The notes: generated by a model from the letters alone, not told the origin. 64,000 bases of DNA from Chitinivorax sp. PXF-14 (GCF_040812015.1 NZ_JBFNXJ010000007.1:144966-208965); one strand, 5' to 3'; shown: positions 1 to 9,472, counted from the first letter of the stretch. Numbers and translations are program-made.

Positions 1-1844
1 AGATCTACGGCCTGATCGGCCCCGACGGCGCGGGCAAATCGAGCTTCATGAAGGCCGTGGCCGGGGTGCTCGCCTTCGAGTCGGGCGAGCTCGACGTGTT
101 CGGTGAGCGCATCGATTCGGAGCGCGCCGCCGAGCGCATCAAGGGCCGCATCGGGCTGATGCCGCAGGGCTTGGGCCAGAACCTCTATGCCGACCTGTCG
201 GTGGAAGAGAACATCGATTTCTTCGCGCGCCTGCGCCTGGTGCCCGAGGCTGAACTCGGCCCGCGCAAGGACAAGCTGCTGAAGATGACGCGGCTCGACA
301 AGTTTCGCGACCGCGCGATGAAGAACCTGTCGGGCGGCATGAAACAGAAGCTGGGCCTGGTCTGCACGCTGATCCACGAGCCTGGGCTGATCATTCTCGA
401 CGAGCCGACCACCGGCGTGGACCCGGTGTCGCGGCGCGACTTCTGGGCCATTCTCGGCGAGCTGTTGCAGGAACGCGGCATCACCGCGCTGGTGTCGACC
501 GCCTATATGGACGAGGCCGCGCGCTTTCACCGCATGTCGCTGCTGTTCGAGGGCAAGGTGCTGGCGCAGGGCACGCCCGAGGCGATCCTCGCGCTGGCGC
601 CGGGCAGCGTCGTCACCGTGCAGGCGAGCCCGCAGGTCGAGGCCTTGCAGCGGCTGAAGCAGGCGCACCCGCAGATCGAGGCGCAGGGCGCCTATCTGCG
701 GCTGTTCGTCGATGCGCTGTCGACCACGGCCGCCGCGCAGCAGGTGGCGGCGGCGCTGGCACCGCTGCAGGTGGTGGGGCTGACCGCTGCCGAGCCCGAG
801 CTCGAGGATGTCTTCGTCGCGCTGTTGCGCCAGCGTGGGCTGGCGGCCGGTGACAGCAGCCTGGAAAGCGACATGGCCGGCGCGGGCAAGCGTCAGGCGG
901 CGGCTGCCGCGGCGATCGAAGCACGGCAGCTGACGCGCCAGTTCGGCGAGTTCAAGGCTTGCGATCAGGTCAGCTTCAGCGTGCCGCCGGGCGAGATCTT
1001 CGGCCTGCTCGGCGCCAATGGCGCGGGCAAGACTACCGCGATCAAGATGCTGACCGGCATCCTGCCGCCATCGTCCGGCGTGGGCCAGGTGGCCGGCGCC
1101 GACATGCGCACCGCCGGGCGGCAGATCAAGGAACGCATCGGCTATATGTCGCAGGCGTTCTCGCTCTACATGGATCTGACGGTGCTCGAAAACATCCGCC
1201 TCTATGCCGGCATCTACGGCCTCGACCGGCGCCAGATGACCGAGCGCACCGGCTGGATCGTCGCCATGGCCGGGCTCAAGGGGCACGAGCACGACCTCGC
1301 GGCGACGCTGCCGATGGGCCTGCGCCAGCGCCTGGCGCTCGGCTGCGCGCTGGTGCACAAGCCGCAGGTGCTGTTCCTCGACGAACCAACCTCGGGCGTC
1401 GACCCGATCGGCCGCCGCCAGTTCTGGGACATCCTGTTCCACCTGTCGCGCGTCGAGGGCGTGGCAATCCTGATCACCACGCACTACATGAGCGAGGCCG
1501 AGCATTGCGACCACATCGCGCTGATGTTCGCCGGCCGCGTCGTCGCCGACGCCTCGCCGACCGCACTCAAGGATGAGCTGCGCGGCAAGGTCGGCACCTT
1601 GCTCGAAGTGGCCACCGATGCGCCGCAGCCGGCGCTGCGGGCATTGCAGTCGGCCGGTTTTGGCGATGCCTCGCTGTTCGGCAAGAAGATCCACCTGTTC
1701 ACGCACCAGGCGGACACCGCACCGGCCGCCATCCGCGAGGCCCTGGCCGGCGCCGGCGTGGCCTGCCAGGCGGTCGAGCCGCGGCCGATCTCGATGGAGG
1801 ATGTCTTCGTGCAGCGTGTGACCGAACTGGAGCGGCAGACATGA
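1..1844 (+). CDS. ABC-2 exporter ATP-binding protein with two fused ATPase domains (5' end outside window)
   Basis: This is the energising subunit of a drug/efflux-type ABC exporter. The reading frame is open from the first base, and the first Walker A (GPDGAGKSS) lies at the very edge, so the true start is upstream. Two nucleotide-binding domains follow one another. Domain 1 has signature LSGGMKQ and Walker B LIILDEPTTGVDP. Domain 2 has Walker A GANGAGKTT and Walker B VLFLDEPTSGVDP, but its signature reads LPMGLRQ instead of LSGGQ, so one composite ATP site may be weak. The layout resembles the N-terminal part of RbbA/YhiH, where two ATPases are fused; here the membrane parts are separate genes. 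The stop overlaps the next start by ATGA, so the three genes are co-translated. An HlyD-type adaptor is expected just upstream of the window (inference). Confidence 0.93.
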   Translation, partial: IYGLIGPDGAGKSSFMKAVAGVLAFESGELDVFGERIDSERAAERIKGRIGLMPQGLGQNLYADLSVEENIDFFARLRLVPEAELGPRKDKLLKMTRLDKFRDRAMKNLSGGMKQKLGLVCTLIHEPGLIILDEPTTGVDPVSRRDFWAILGELLQERGITALVSTAYMDEAARFHRMSLLFEGKVLAQGTPEAILALAPGSVVTVQASPQVEALQRLKQAHPQIEAQGAYLRLFVDALSTTAAAQQVAAALAPLQVVGLTAAEPELEDVFVALLRQRGLAAGDSSLESDMAGAGKRQAAAAAAIEARQLTRQFGEFKACDQVSFSVPPGEIFGLLGANGAGKTTAIKMLTGILPPSSGVGQVAGADMRTAGRQIKERIGYMSQAFSLYMDLTVLENIRLYAGIYGLDRRQMTERTGWIVAMAGLKGHEHDLAATLPMGLRQRLALGCALVHKPQVLFLDEPTSGVDPIGRRQFWDILFHLSRVEGVAILITTHYMSEAEHCDHIALMFAGRVVADASPTALKDELRGKVGTLLEVATDAPQPALRALQSAGFGDASLFGKKIHLFTHQADTAPAAIREALAGAGVACQAVEPRPISMEDVFVQRVTELERQT

Positions 1845-2995
1845 ATGTGCAACGGGTGGTGGCCGTCGCCTACAAGGAATGGCGCGAGATCGTGCGCGAC
1901 CGGCTGTTCTTCTCGCTTGCCTTCGTGGTGCCGGCGGTGCTGATGCTGCTGTTCGGCTATGGCCTGTCGCTCGATGTCGAGAACATCCCGTTCGCGGTAG
2001 TCGATTACGACCACTCGGCGCAGAGTCGCGACTATGCCTACCGCTTCATCGATTCGCGCTATTTCGACTTCAAGGGCTATGTGCGCGACGAGCGCGAGCT
2101 CGGCGGCCTGCTCGCGCAGAGCCGGGTGCGCGCCGCCATCGTCATCCCCGAGCATTTCGGGCAGCGCCTGCAGGCCGGGCGTGGCGCCCAGGTGCAGACG
2201 CTGGTCGACGGCACCTTCCCGTTCCGCGCACTGACCACCAAGGGCTATGTCACCGCGATCAACGCCAGCGCCAACCAGGAGACCATCGCGCAGCTATTGG
2301 CCCGCGCCAAGGGCGTGCCGGTGCAGACGGCGCGTGAGGCGGTGCAGCCGGTCAGGCTCGAGGTGCGCTATCTGTACAACCAGAGCGTAAAGAGCATCTG
2401 GTCGCTGGCGCCCAAGCTGCTGATGGTGATCCTGATGATCTCTCCACCGTTTTTGACGGCGCTCGGTGTGGTGCGTGAGAAGGAGTCGGGCTCGATCTTC
2501 AACATCTACAGCTCGACTGTCACGCGCGGCGAGTTCCTGTGCGGCAAGCTCGCGCCCTATGTCGCCATCTCGGCGCTCAACATCCTGGCGCTGTGGCTGC
2601 TCGCCACGCTGCTGTTCGCGGTGCCGTTCAAGGGCGGTTTCCTGTTCTTCATGGCGGCGAGCCTGATCTATGTCATCTGCACCACCGGCATCGGCCTCAT
2701 GGTGTCGGTGCTGGTGCGCACGCAGGTAGCGGCGATGATCGTCACCGCCATCGTCACGGTGATCCCGGCCGTGCTGTACTCGGGCGTGCTGATCCCGATC
2801 CCCTCGCTCGGGCCATCGGCGCAGGCCATCGCCCACCTGCTGCCGGCGATGTACTACACCAACATCGTGGTCGGCTGCTTCCTCAAGGGAGTCGGCCTCG
2901 CCGCGCTGTGGCCCGATGTGCTGATCCTGGCCGCATACGCGGCGGTGCTGTTCACGGTCGGCTTCACCATGTTCCACAAGCGGCCCGTATCATGA
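1841..2995 (+). CDS. ABC-2 type transporter permease (YhhJ/YbhS-like), first of two
   Basis: A 384-residue inner-membrane permease of the ABC-2 family. An N-terminal transmembrane segment (about residues 22-43) is followed by a large periplasmic domain of about 150 residues. A C-terminal block of five or so hydrophobic helices begins near residue 180 (KLLMVILMISPPFLTALG). The cytoplasmic VREKESGSIFNIY segment before the helical bundle is the typical VREKExGT-like ABC-2 motif. The start ATG overlaps the stop of the ATPase gene and its own stop overlaps the next permease, so the two permeases probably pair as a heterodimer around the fused ATPase. The substrate cannot be inferred. Confidence 0.92.
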   Translation: MNVQRVVAVAYKEWREIVRDRLFFSLAFVVPAVLMLLFGYGLSLDVENIPFAVVDYDHSAQSRDYAYRFIDSRYFDFKGYVRDERELGGLLAQSRVRAAIVIPEHFGQRLQAGRGAQVQTLVDGTFPFRALTTKGYVTAINASANQETIAQLLARAKGVPVQTAREAVQPVRLEVRYLYNQSVKSIWSLAPKLLMVILMISPPFLTALGVVREKESGSIFNIYSSTVTRGEFLCGKLAPYVAISALNILALWLLATLLFAVPFKGGFLFFMAASLIYVICTTGIGLMVSVLVRTQVAAMIVTAIVTVIPAVLYSGVLIPIPSLGPSAQAIAHLLPAMYYTNIVVGCFLKGVGLAALWPDVLILAAYAAVLFTVGFTMFHKRPVS

Positions 2996-4146
2996 CCCGG
3001 CTCGATCTACAGGTGTGGGGCCGGCGCCTCGCGGTGATGACCAAGAAGGAATTCCTGCAGCTGATGCGCGACGCGGTGCTGCTGGTGTTCATCGTCTACG
3101 CCTTCACCGCCGACATCTATCTCGCCGCCTCGGGCGTCACGCTGCAGCTCAACCATGCCGCCACCATGGTGCGCGATCTCGACCGCAGCGCCGCCTCGCG
3201 CGAGCTGCTCGGGCGCTTCCAGCCGCCCTACTTCCGCCTCGACGGCGAGCTCGCGAGCGACGCCGAGGGGCTGCACCGGCTCGACGATGGCAGCGCGATG
3301 CTGACGCTCGACATCCCGCCGCAGTTCGAGCGCGACCTCGCCACCGGGCGGCAGACAGCGCTGCAGATGCAGGTTGATGCCACCAACAGCGTGCTCGGCT
3401 TCCTCGCCAGCAGCTACGCGGCGCAGATCGTCGGTGGCTACGGCCTGGAAGTCGGCCTGAAGCAGCTCGGCGTCGGTGGCGGCAATGCCGATGCGCTGCC
3501 GGTGGTCGATAACCGCATCCGCGTCTGGTACAACCCGAACCAGAACGACGCCTGGTTCATGGGCATCTCCGAGCTGCTCAACATCATCACCGTGTTCGCC
3601 ATCCTGCTGCCGGCAGCGGCGATGGTGCGCGAAAAGGAACGCGGCACGGTGGAGCAGTTGCTGGTGTCGCCGCTGACGCCGTTCCAGATCATGTTCCCGA
3701 AGGTGATCTCGATGACCGCGGTGATCCTGCTCGGCACGGCGCTGAGCCTGTTCGCGGTGCTGCTGCCCGGCTTCGGCCTGCCGGTGAAGGGCAGCCTGCC
3801 GCTGTTCTTCGCGCTGACCGGGCTCTACATCTTCACCACCGCCGGGCTCGGCCTGTTCGCCGCCACCATTGCGCGCAATCTGGCCCAGGTCGGCATGCTG
3901 ACGATCCTGATCCTGGCGCCGATGCTGTTCCTCTCCGGCGCCTGGACGCCGCCCGAAGCGATGCCGGTGTGGCTCAGGCAGCTGACCTTCGTCTCGCCGC
4001 TGCACTACTACATCGACATCGCCTTCGGTATCCTGCTCAAGGGCCAGACGGCGGGTGAACTGCTGCCGCTGATCGGCGGCATGCTGCTGCTCGGTGGCGC
4101 GGTGTTCGGCTTCGGCCTCTATCGTTTCCGCCGCCAGTTCGGCTGA
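2992..4146 (+). CDS. ABC-2 type transporter permease, second of two
   Basis: A 384-residue paralogue of the preceding permease, the same length to the residue. It has one N-terminal membrane helix (about 25-45), a periplasmic domain, and five to six C-terminal helices after the motif VREKERGTVEQLLVSP (the ABC-2 consensus VREKExGTxEQL). ATG at 2992 was chosen because it overlaps the upstream stop (ATGA); the frame extends further upstream only as antisense-like sequence. It ends the exporter operon. The next gene starts 165 bp later, and no convincing terminator is visible in that gap. Confidence 0.92.
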   Translation: MTRLDLQVWGRRLAVMTKKEFLQLMRDAVLLVFIVYAFTADIYLAASGVTLQLNHAATMVRDLDRSAASRELLGRFQPPYFRLDGELASDAEGLHRLDDGSAMLTLDIPPQFERDLATGRQTALQMQVDATNSVLGFLASSYAAQIVGGYGLEVGLKQLGVGGGNADALPVVDNRIRVWYNPNQNDAWFMGISELLNIITVFAILLPAAAMVREKERGTVEQLLVSPLTPFQIMFPKVISMTAVILLGTALSLFAVLLPGFGLPVKGSLPLFFALTGLYIFTTAGLGLFAATIARNLAQVGMLTILILAPMLFLSGAWTPPEAMPVWLRQLTFVSPLHYYIDIAFGILLKGQTAGELLPLIGGMLLLGGAVFGFGLYRFRRQFG

Positions 4147-4311
4147 GCGCTGTCGGCAGGCTTTACACTGGCGCGCGGGTCCGGCGCGCGGCACGGTCAT
4201 AAGCGTTTGTTCGGTTGATGTAAATGTCATAGCTGCGGCCATAGGCATGCTTGTTGCTGCAAACGAAGATCGGCCCGCGCCAACACGCTGCGGGTAGCCA
4301 GACAGCCCGTC

Positions 4312-6141
4312 ATGACCGCTTTTCCCTCTTCTTTGCCCCGCCGCCTGTGGCCGGCCTTGTGTACCGCACCGCTGCTGATCGCGCCGGCGGCTTCCGCGCT
4401 GACCGCGCAGCAGCTCTACCAGCAGGCGCAGCTGCAGGTGCTCGCGCTCGAACGGCTCGACAAGCAAGGCCAGGTGCAGTCGTACACCTCGGCGCTGTGG
4501 GTGGCGCCCGGCAAGGCCGTGACCCAGTGCGACCAGCTCGACAACGCCGAGGGGCTGCGCCTGAAGCTGGGCGAACGGCTGCTGCAGGCCAGGCTGGATA
4601 AGCGCGATGCCAGCCGTAACCTGTGCCTGCTCGACGTGCCAGGCGCCGGCCCGGTGGCCGTGGCGACATGGCGCGAGGCCGACCCGCCACCGGGTGCCGT
4701 CGTATTCGCCGTCGGCAACGCACTGGGCATGGGGGTGAGCATTGCGGAAGGTGTGGTGGCGGGTGTCAGGCAGTTCAGCGGCGAGAATTACGTGCAGTTC
4801 ACCGCCGCGATCGCGCCGGGCTCGGAGGGCGGCGGCCTGTTCGACGCCGAGGGGCGGCTCGTGGGCATGATCAGCTACCGGCCGCGTGACGGCCAGAACA
4901 TCAACTTCGCGCTGCCCGCGCGCTGGCTCGGCGAGGTCGAGCAGCGTTCGGCCAGCGCCGATGGCATCGCCGAATGGCAGGGCAAGGCCCAGGCGCTGTC
5001 GCGCGACGCAAACTGGAAAGCCCTGGCCGAGCTGGCGCAACGCTGGACCATGGCGCTCGGGGACAGCAGCGAAGGCTGGCTCTGGCTCACGCTCGCGCAC
5101 AGCATGCTGAAAGACTGGCCCGCCGCCGAAGCCGCCGCGCATCAGGCCCTGCGGATCGATCCCGGCCTGATCGAGGCGGGACTGAGCCTGTCCGAAGCGC
5201 AGGTGCAGCAGGGCAAGGCCGCCGAGGGGCTGGCCACGGCCCAGGCCCTGCTCGCCCAGCGCCAGGAGGATGCGCGTATCTGGCTCGCCATCGGCCATGC
5301 CGAGCTGGCCCGGCAACACCTGGCCGAAGCGCGCCAGGCGCTCGAGCGGGCTGCCGGCTTCGCGCCATGGAACTACGCCGTGCAGCTCGGCCTGAGCCGG
5401 CTCGCCTATCAGCGCGGCGACTGGAACGCGATGGTGGCGGCCCAGCAGCAGCTCACCCGGCTCAACCCCGGCAACGTCGATTCGTGGATCATCCTGTCCG
5501 ACGCCTATCGCAACGCCGGCCGGCCCGAGCGTGCGCTGGCGAGCGTGGACAAGGCGCTGGAACTGGCGCCCGACAATGGCGACGCGTGGGTCGGCAAGGG
5601 CAATGCCCTGCACCAGCTCAAGCGTGACCAGGAAGCGATCGCCGCGCTGCAAAAAGGGCTGGGGCTCAAGCCGCTGCGCGCCGCCGATGGCTGGGTCGGC
5701 CTCGGCGACGTCTATTACACGCTCGGCCTCTTTCCCGAGGCGATCAACGCCTATCGCCAGGCGCGCCGCATCGCGCCCGACGGCTTCACCCCGGTCGCCC
5801 GGCTGCAGGTGGCGCTCAAGGACAACTATCAGTTCGACGAGGCGATGCGGCTCGCGCAGCAGATCAAGGCGGAACACCCGGACGACCCGTTCCCGCATCG
5901 CCAGATCGGCTTCATCGATGGTTATCAGGGCCAGTACGAACAGGGTATCCCGGCGCTGGAGCGGTCGCTGGCGCTGAACCCGAACCAGGCCAAGGTGTGG
6001 ATGGCCCTGCTCGAGCAATACATGGGTACCGGCCGCCGCGACGAGGCCGTGCGCGGTTACCGCAAGCTTGCGGCAATCGATGCGGGCGCGGCCGAGAATG
6101 CCTATCGGCGGCTGTTCCTGCCCTACGGGATCACGCCATGA
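4312..6141 (+). CDS. Periplasmic trypsin-like pseudoprotease with TPR repeats
   Basis: A 609-residue protein with a signal peptide (cleavage after about residue 29, AASA). It has a trypsin/HtrA-like fold at about 32-215 and a TPR solenoid from about 220 to the end, with repeats such as ALELAPDNGDAWVGKGNALH. Aligned with the downstream paralogue, the three catalytic positions are all changed: His to Asp74 (TQCDQL), Asp to Asn103 (SRNLCLL) and Ser to Glu172 (APGSEGGGLF). The surrounding fold motifs (VFAVGNALGMGVS, GLFDAEGRLVG) and a cysteine pair (C73/C105) are kept. It should therefore be unable to cut peptide bonds and may act as a binding or regulatory subunit (inference). Its stop overlaps the start of the active-site-intact paralogue (ATGA), so the two are made together. 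Confidence 0.85.
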   Translation: MTAFPSSLPRRLWPALCTAPLLIAPAASALTAQQLYQQAQLQVLALERLDKQGQVQSYTSALWVAPGKAVTQCDQLDNAEGLRLKLGERLLQARLDKRDASRNLCLLDVPGAGPVAVATWREADPPPGAVVFAVGNALGMGVSIAEGVVAGVRQFSGENYVQFTAAIAPGSEGGGLFDAEGRLVGMISYRPRDGQNINFALPARWLGEVEQRSASADGIAEWQGKAQALSRDANWKALAELAQRWTMALGDSSEGWLWLTLAHSMLKDWPAAEAAAHQALRIDPGLIEAGLSLSEAQVQQGKAAEGLATAQALLAQRQEDARIWLAIGHAELARQHLAEARQALERAAGFAPWNYAVQLGLSRLAYQRGDWNAMVAAQQQLTRLNPGNVDSWIILSDAYRNAGRPERALASVDKALELAPDNGDAWVGKGNALHQLKRDQEAIAALQKGLGLKPLRAADGWVGLGDVYYTLGLFPEAINAYRQARRIAPDGFTPVARLQVALKDNYQFDEAMRLAQQIKAEHPDDPFPHRQIGFIDGYQGQYEQGIPALERSLALNPNQAKVWMALLEQYMGTGRRDEAVRGYRKLAAIDAGAAENAYRRLFLPYGITP

Positions 6142-8471
6142 AGCGGACGCTGATTGCGGCCTCGCTGCTGCTGGCCCTGCCCTGCCAGGCCGACGACGCG
6201 GCGCGCGTGTTCGATAGCGTACGCGCGTCGGTGGTGACCATCGCCACGCGCGACGAACACCGGCAGATCGACAGCGAAGGCAGCGGCGTGGTGATCGGCC
6301 CGGCGACGGTGATCACCAACTGCCACGTCATCCAGCTCGCGACCGAGATCGAGGTCACCGTCGCTGGCAAGCCCATGGCGGCCGAGCCGGCATTGCAGGA
6401 CGGCGAGCGCGACCTGTGCCAGCTGCGCGTCGCCGGGCTCGCGGCCCCGGCCGCCGTGGTACGCGGCTACCAGGCGCTGAAGCCTGGCGAGCCGGTGTTC
6501 GCCGTCGGCAATCCGCTCGGGCTGGGCGTGTCGGTCAGCGCTGGCATCGTGTCGTTGCTCGATGCGCGCAACGGCCAGATCTTTACCAGCGCGCCGATCT
6601 CGCCGGGATCGAGTGGCGGCGGCCTGTTCGACGCCGAGGGCCGGCTTGTCGGCATCACCACGCGCCAGTACGGCGGCGCGCAGAACCTCAATGTGGCGAT
6701 CCCGGCTGACTGGATCGCCGAACTCGCGCGCCGCGGCCGCAAGCCTGTTGCGGCGCCGAGCCCGCGCGGCGCGGACCCGGACTGGCCGGCGGAGGCCGAG
6801 GCACTGCGCGCCAGCTCCGATTGGCCGCAGCTGCTCGAACTGGCGCGGCGCTGGCGCCAGGCCTATCCGACCTCGGCCGAGGCCTGTGCGCTGCAGGGCC
6901 TGGCGCTGTACGAACTCAAGCGTTACGGGGAAGCCCGGCAAGCGCTGCAGGCCGGGCTGGCGGCAAATTCCCTGCACGAGAAGTCCTACAGCTATCTCGG
7001 CCTGGTGCAGCGGGCCGAGGGTGACAGGCGCGCGGCCTATGCGAGCGTCGACAAGTCGCTCGCGATCTGGCCGTTGTCCCCGTATTCGCTATGGCTCAAG
7101 GCCGACTGGCTGCGCCAGGACGGCTCGCTCGACGAGGCGCAGAAGCTGGCGGAACACGCGCTGCGCCTGATGCCGTGGCTTGACGGCGTATGGGAAACGC
7201 TCGGCGACGTCCGCATGCTCAAGAAGCAGTATGGCGACGCGGCCGAGGCCTATCGCGTGGCCCAGCGGCAGCGCCAGGGTGATGCGCGCATCGCCGGCAA
7301 ACTGGCCGAAGCATTGGCCGCGACCGGCGACACGCGCGGTGCGCGGCAGTTGCTGGCGGCCCAGCCCGAGCAGGCGACGGACGCCAACAGGAGCTGGGTC
7401 GATGTCGGCCTGGCCGACGCGCAGCTCGGCCGCCACGGCGAAGCCGAGCGCGCCTATCGCAAGGCGCTGGCGCTCGATCCCGCCAATGCGCAGGCCTGGT
7501 ATTACCTGGCGCTCACGCTGGTGGCCACCGGGCGCGTGCCCGAGGCCGAGCAGGCCTTGCAGGAGTCGGTCCGGCTCAAGGCCGATCTGGCCGGGGCCTG
7601 GGTCAAGCTCGCGCAGATCCGCGCCGAGCGCAACGATCTGCCGGGGGCAAGGCAGGCTTTCGAACGGGCGACCGCTGCCGAGCCGGCCGACGCCAACCAC
7701 TGGGTCATCCAGGGGCTGGTGCTCAAGCACGCCGGCGACCCGCGCGGCGCGCTGGCGGCGCTGGAGCGGGCGGCCCAGCTCGGCAGCAGTGATGCCAATG
7801 CCTGGGCTACGCTCGGCGAGCTGCGCATCCGCAACGGTTCGCTACAGACCGGCCTGGCCGCGCTGCAGAAGGCGCTGCAGCTCGATCCCAGGCACGTCAA
7901 CGCGCTGCTTGGCATGGTGATCTACCACGGGGGACTCGGTGAACAGGACAAGGCGCTCGCCTTCTCCGAACAGGCGCTCGCAATCGACGGCACCCAGGCC
8001 GCGGCCTGGAGCAGCAAGGGCTACGCCCTGCTCAAGCTCAAGCGCCTGCCGGAAGCGACGCAGGCATTCGAGACCGCCACCCGCCTCGATCCCGATTTTG
8101 CCAACGCCTGGATCAATCTGGGCGAGGGTTATCTGTATCAGCGCCAGCTCGGCAAGGCCATCACCGCACTCGAACGCGGCATCAAGCTCGCGCCGGGAGC
8201 CACCGATGCGCGCTATTACGCGGCACAGGCCTATGCCGCCACGGCTCAGCTCGGCAAAGCCCGCGAACATCTCGAAGTGGTGCTGCAGCACTCGCCGAAC
8301 ATGGCGCCGGCACTCTATCTGCTGAGCGGCGTCAACCTCGGCCTGCACGACCAGACGGCACTCGATGCATCGCTGCGCCGGCTCGGCGAGGCCAACCCGA
8401 CCATGGCGCGCAAGTTCCGCGACGAGGCGATGGCGCGCGGCCTGCCACAGGGCATCACGTTGTCCAACTGA
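6138..8471 (+). CDS. Periplasmic trypsin-like serine protease with long TPR domain
   Basis: A 777-residue protein with a short signal peptide (ending near PCQA, residue 18). It has a trypsin-like domain at about 20-245, then around 500 residues of TPR repeats (for example ALALDPANAQAWYYLALTLV). The catalytic triad is visible as His63 (TNCHVI), Asp92 (GERDLC) and Ser159 (SPGSSGGGLFD). Cys62 and Cys94 match the pair in the upstream paralogue, 32 residues apart in both, and may form a disulfide. There is no PDZ domain, so this is not a classic DegP/DegS. The TPR array probably selects or tethers substrates. ATG 6138 was chosen because it sits in the ATGA overlap and starts the signal peptide; the longer frame upstream is antisense-like. 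Protease substrates are unknown. Confidence 0.88.
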   Translation: MKRTLIAASLLLALPCQADDAARVFDSVRASVVTIATRDEHRQIDSEGSGVVIGPATVITNCHVIQLATEIEVTVAGKPMAAEPALQDGERDLCQLRVAGLAAPAAVVRGYQALKPGEPVFAVGNPLGLGVSVSAGIVSLLDARNGQIFTSAPISPGSSGGGLFDAEGRLVGITTRQYGGAQNLNVAIPADWIAELARRGRKPVAAPSPRGADPDWPAEAEALRASSDWPQLLELARRWRQAYPTSAEACALQGLALYELKRYGEARQALQAGLAANSLHEKSYSYLGLVQRAEGDRRAAYASVDKSLAIWPLSPYSLWLKADWLRQDGSLDEAQKLAEHALRLMPWLDGVWETLGDVRMLKKQYGDAAEAYRVAQRQRQGDARIAGKLAEALAATGDTRGARQLLAAQPEQATDANRSWVDVGLADAQLGRHGEAERAYRKALALDPANAQAWYYLALTLVATGRVPEAEQALQESVRLKADLAGAWVKLAQIRAERNDLPGARQAFERATAAEPADANHWVIQGLVLKHAGDPRGALAALERAAQLGSSDANAWATLGELRIRNGSLQTGLAALQKALQLDPRHVNALLGMVIYHGGLGEQDKALAFSEQALAIDGTQAAAWSSKGYALLKLKRLPEATQAFETATRLDPDFANAWINLGEGYLYQRQLGKAITALERGIKLAPGATDARYYAAQAYAATAQLGKAREHLEVVLQHSPNMAPALYLLSGVNLGLHDQTALDASLRRLGEANPTMARKFRDEAMARGLPQGITLSN

Positions 8472-8488
8472 AAGATGTTGCCGGTTTT

Positions 8489-8515
8489 GTCACAAATTGC
8501 CTGTCTCCAACGTCT
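8489..8515 (+). promoter_or_regulatory. Putative ECF41 sigma-factor promoter
   Basis: TGTCACA at 8489-8495 and CGTC at 8512-8515, separated by 16 bp. This is the -35/-10 pair known for ECF41 sigma factors. It lies 30 bp upstream of the first gene of an operon whose last gene is itself an ECF41-type sigma factor, so autoregulation is likely. Confidence 0.72.
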
Positions 8516-8544
8516 AGCCTGTGTGATCAACGATGGAGACCGAG

Positions 8545-8943
8545 ATGAACAGATTTTCACGCTATGGCAAGACGGCCGCGACCCTGCTGGGTGCGGCGGC
8601 GCTCGGCAACGGTGCCTGGATGTACCTGGCGCCGCATGCCTGGTTCGTCACCATTCCGGGTGTGCTCGACACCGGGCCGTTCAACGCGCACCTGGTGCGC
8701 GACGTGGGGGCGGCCTATGCCGCGCAGGGGCTGGCGCTGGCCTTGCCCGTCCGCGCCTGGTCGCTCTATCTCGTGGCGGCGATGTTCGGCGGCCTGCATG
8801 CACTGCTGCATGTGTGGGAAGTGGCATGTGGACGGGTTGGCGTCGCGCATCTGTGGATCGACCTGCCCGGCGTGCTGTTGCCTGGCATGTTGACCGTGAT
8901 GCTGGCACTGACCGCCATGCGCATCGTGCGGAAGGAGGCCTGA
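8545..8943 (+). CDS. Small four-helix inner-membrane protein of the ECF41 operon
   Basis: A 132-residue hydrophobic protein that I do not recognise as a named family. Four membrane segments can be seen (about residues 10-28, 50-68, 70-88 and 102-122). ATG 8545 is preferred over 8533 because a GGAG lies 7 bases before it. It is the first gene behind the predicted ECF41 promoter and ends 1 base before the AhpD-like gene, so it is part of the sigma-controlled unit. It may be a membrane partner of the redox protein (inference). Confidence 0.75.
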   Translation: MNRFSRYGKTAATLLGAAALGNGAWMYLAPHAWFVTIPGVLDTGPFNAHLVRDVGAAYAAQGLALALPVRAWSLYLVAAMFGGLHALLHVWEVACGRVGVAHLWIDLPGVLLPGMLTVMLALTAMRIVRKEA

Positions 8944-8944
8944 T

Positions 8945-9472
8945 ATGCTGCGACACTGGATCAAGCGCCGGCTCAAGGCCTTCGAACGCCGCACCGGTGA
9001 AAGCACAGCCTATGTCGAGGAGATGATGCGCCACACCCCGGCCGGTTTCCGGCGCTTTGCCCTGTTTTTGCCCCTCACCGCCTTCCATCGCGCCTTGCCG
9101 AAGGATGCCTACCACCTGGCACGGGTGGCCACCATCCGCCACGAGGATTGCGGCCCCTGTCTGCAGACCGTGGTGCGCATGGCGTTCGAGGATGGCGTGC
9201 CGCGCGACTGGCTGCAGGCCGTGCTGTCAGGGCATGGCGAGCGTCTGCCGCAGTGGGCGCAGGTGCTGCTGCCCTTCACCGAGGCGGTGCTCGATAACTC
9301 CGCGCAGCTGCCGGCACTGCAATTGAGCATGGCGGGCCATTTCGACGAGGCCCAGCTGGCCGAGCTTGCCCTGGTGATCGCCAGCGTGCGCGTGTTTCCG
9401 ACCGTAAAACGGGCCATGGGCCATGCCCTTAGCTGCAGCCTCGTGAAACTGGAGCTCGACCATGCGGCTTGA
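8945..9472 (+). CDS. Carboxymuconolactone decarboxylase / AhpD-like protein
   Basis: A 175-residue all-helical protein with the AhpD-type redox motif HEDCGPC (Cys69-x-x-Cys72) preceded by acidic and histidine residues. This motif is typical of AhpD-like members of the carboxymuconolactone decarboxylase superfamily, which work as peroxidase or disulfide reductase partners. It overlaps the following sigma factor gene by 11 bp. ECF41 sigma factors are known to sit beside carboxymuconolactone decarboxylase, oxidoreductase or epimerase genes, and this arrangement fits exactly. The enzyme is thus the likely effector of the regulon. Its substrate is unknown. Confidence 0.85.
   Translation: MLRHWIKRRLKAFERRTGESTAYVEEMMRHTPAGFRRFALFLPLTAFHRALPKDAYHLARVATIRHEDCGPCLQTVVRMAFEDGVPRDWLQAVLSGHGERLPQWAQVLLPFTEAVLDNSAQLPALQLSMAGHFDEAQLAELALVIASVRVFPTVKRAMGHALSCSLVKLELDHAA

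Noticed and set aside
3007..6018. A 1003-codon open frame on the minus strand
   Set aside because: It lies antisense to the permease and pseudoprotease genes. Its composition (His, Arg, Gln, Gly rich) is typical of the reverse frame of GC-rich coding DNA, and no domain is visible.
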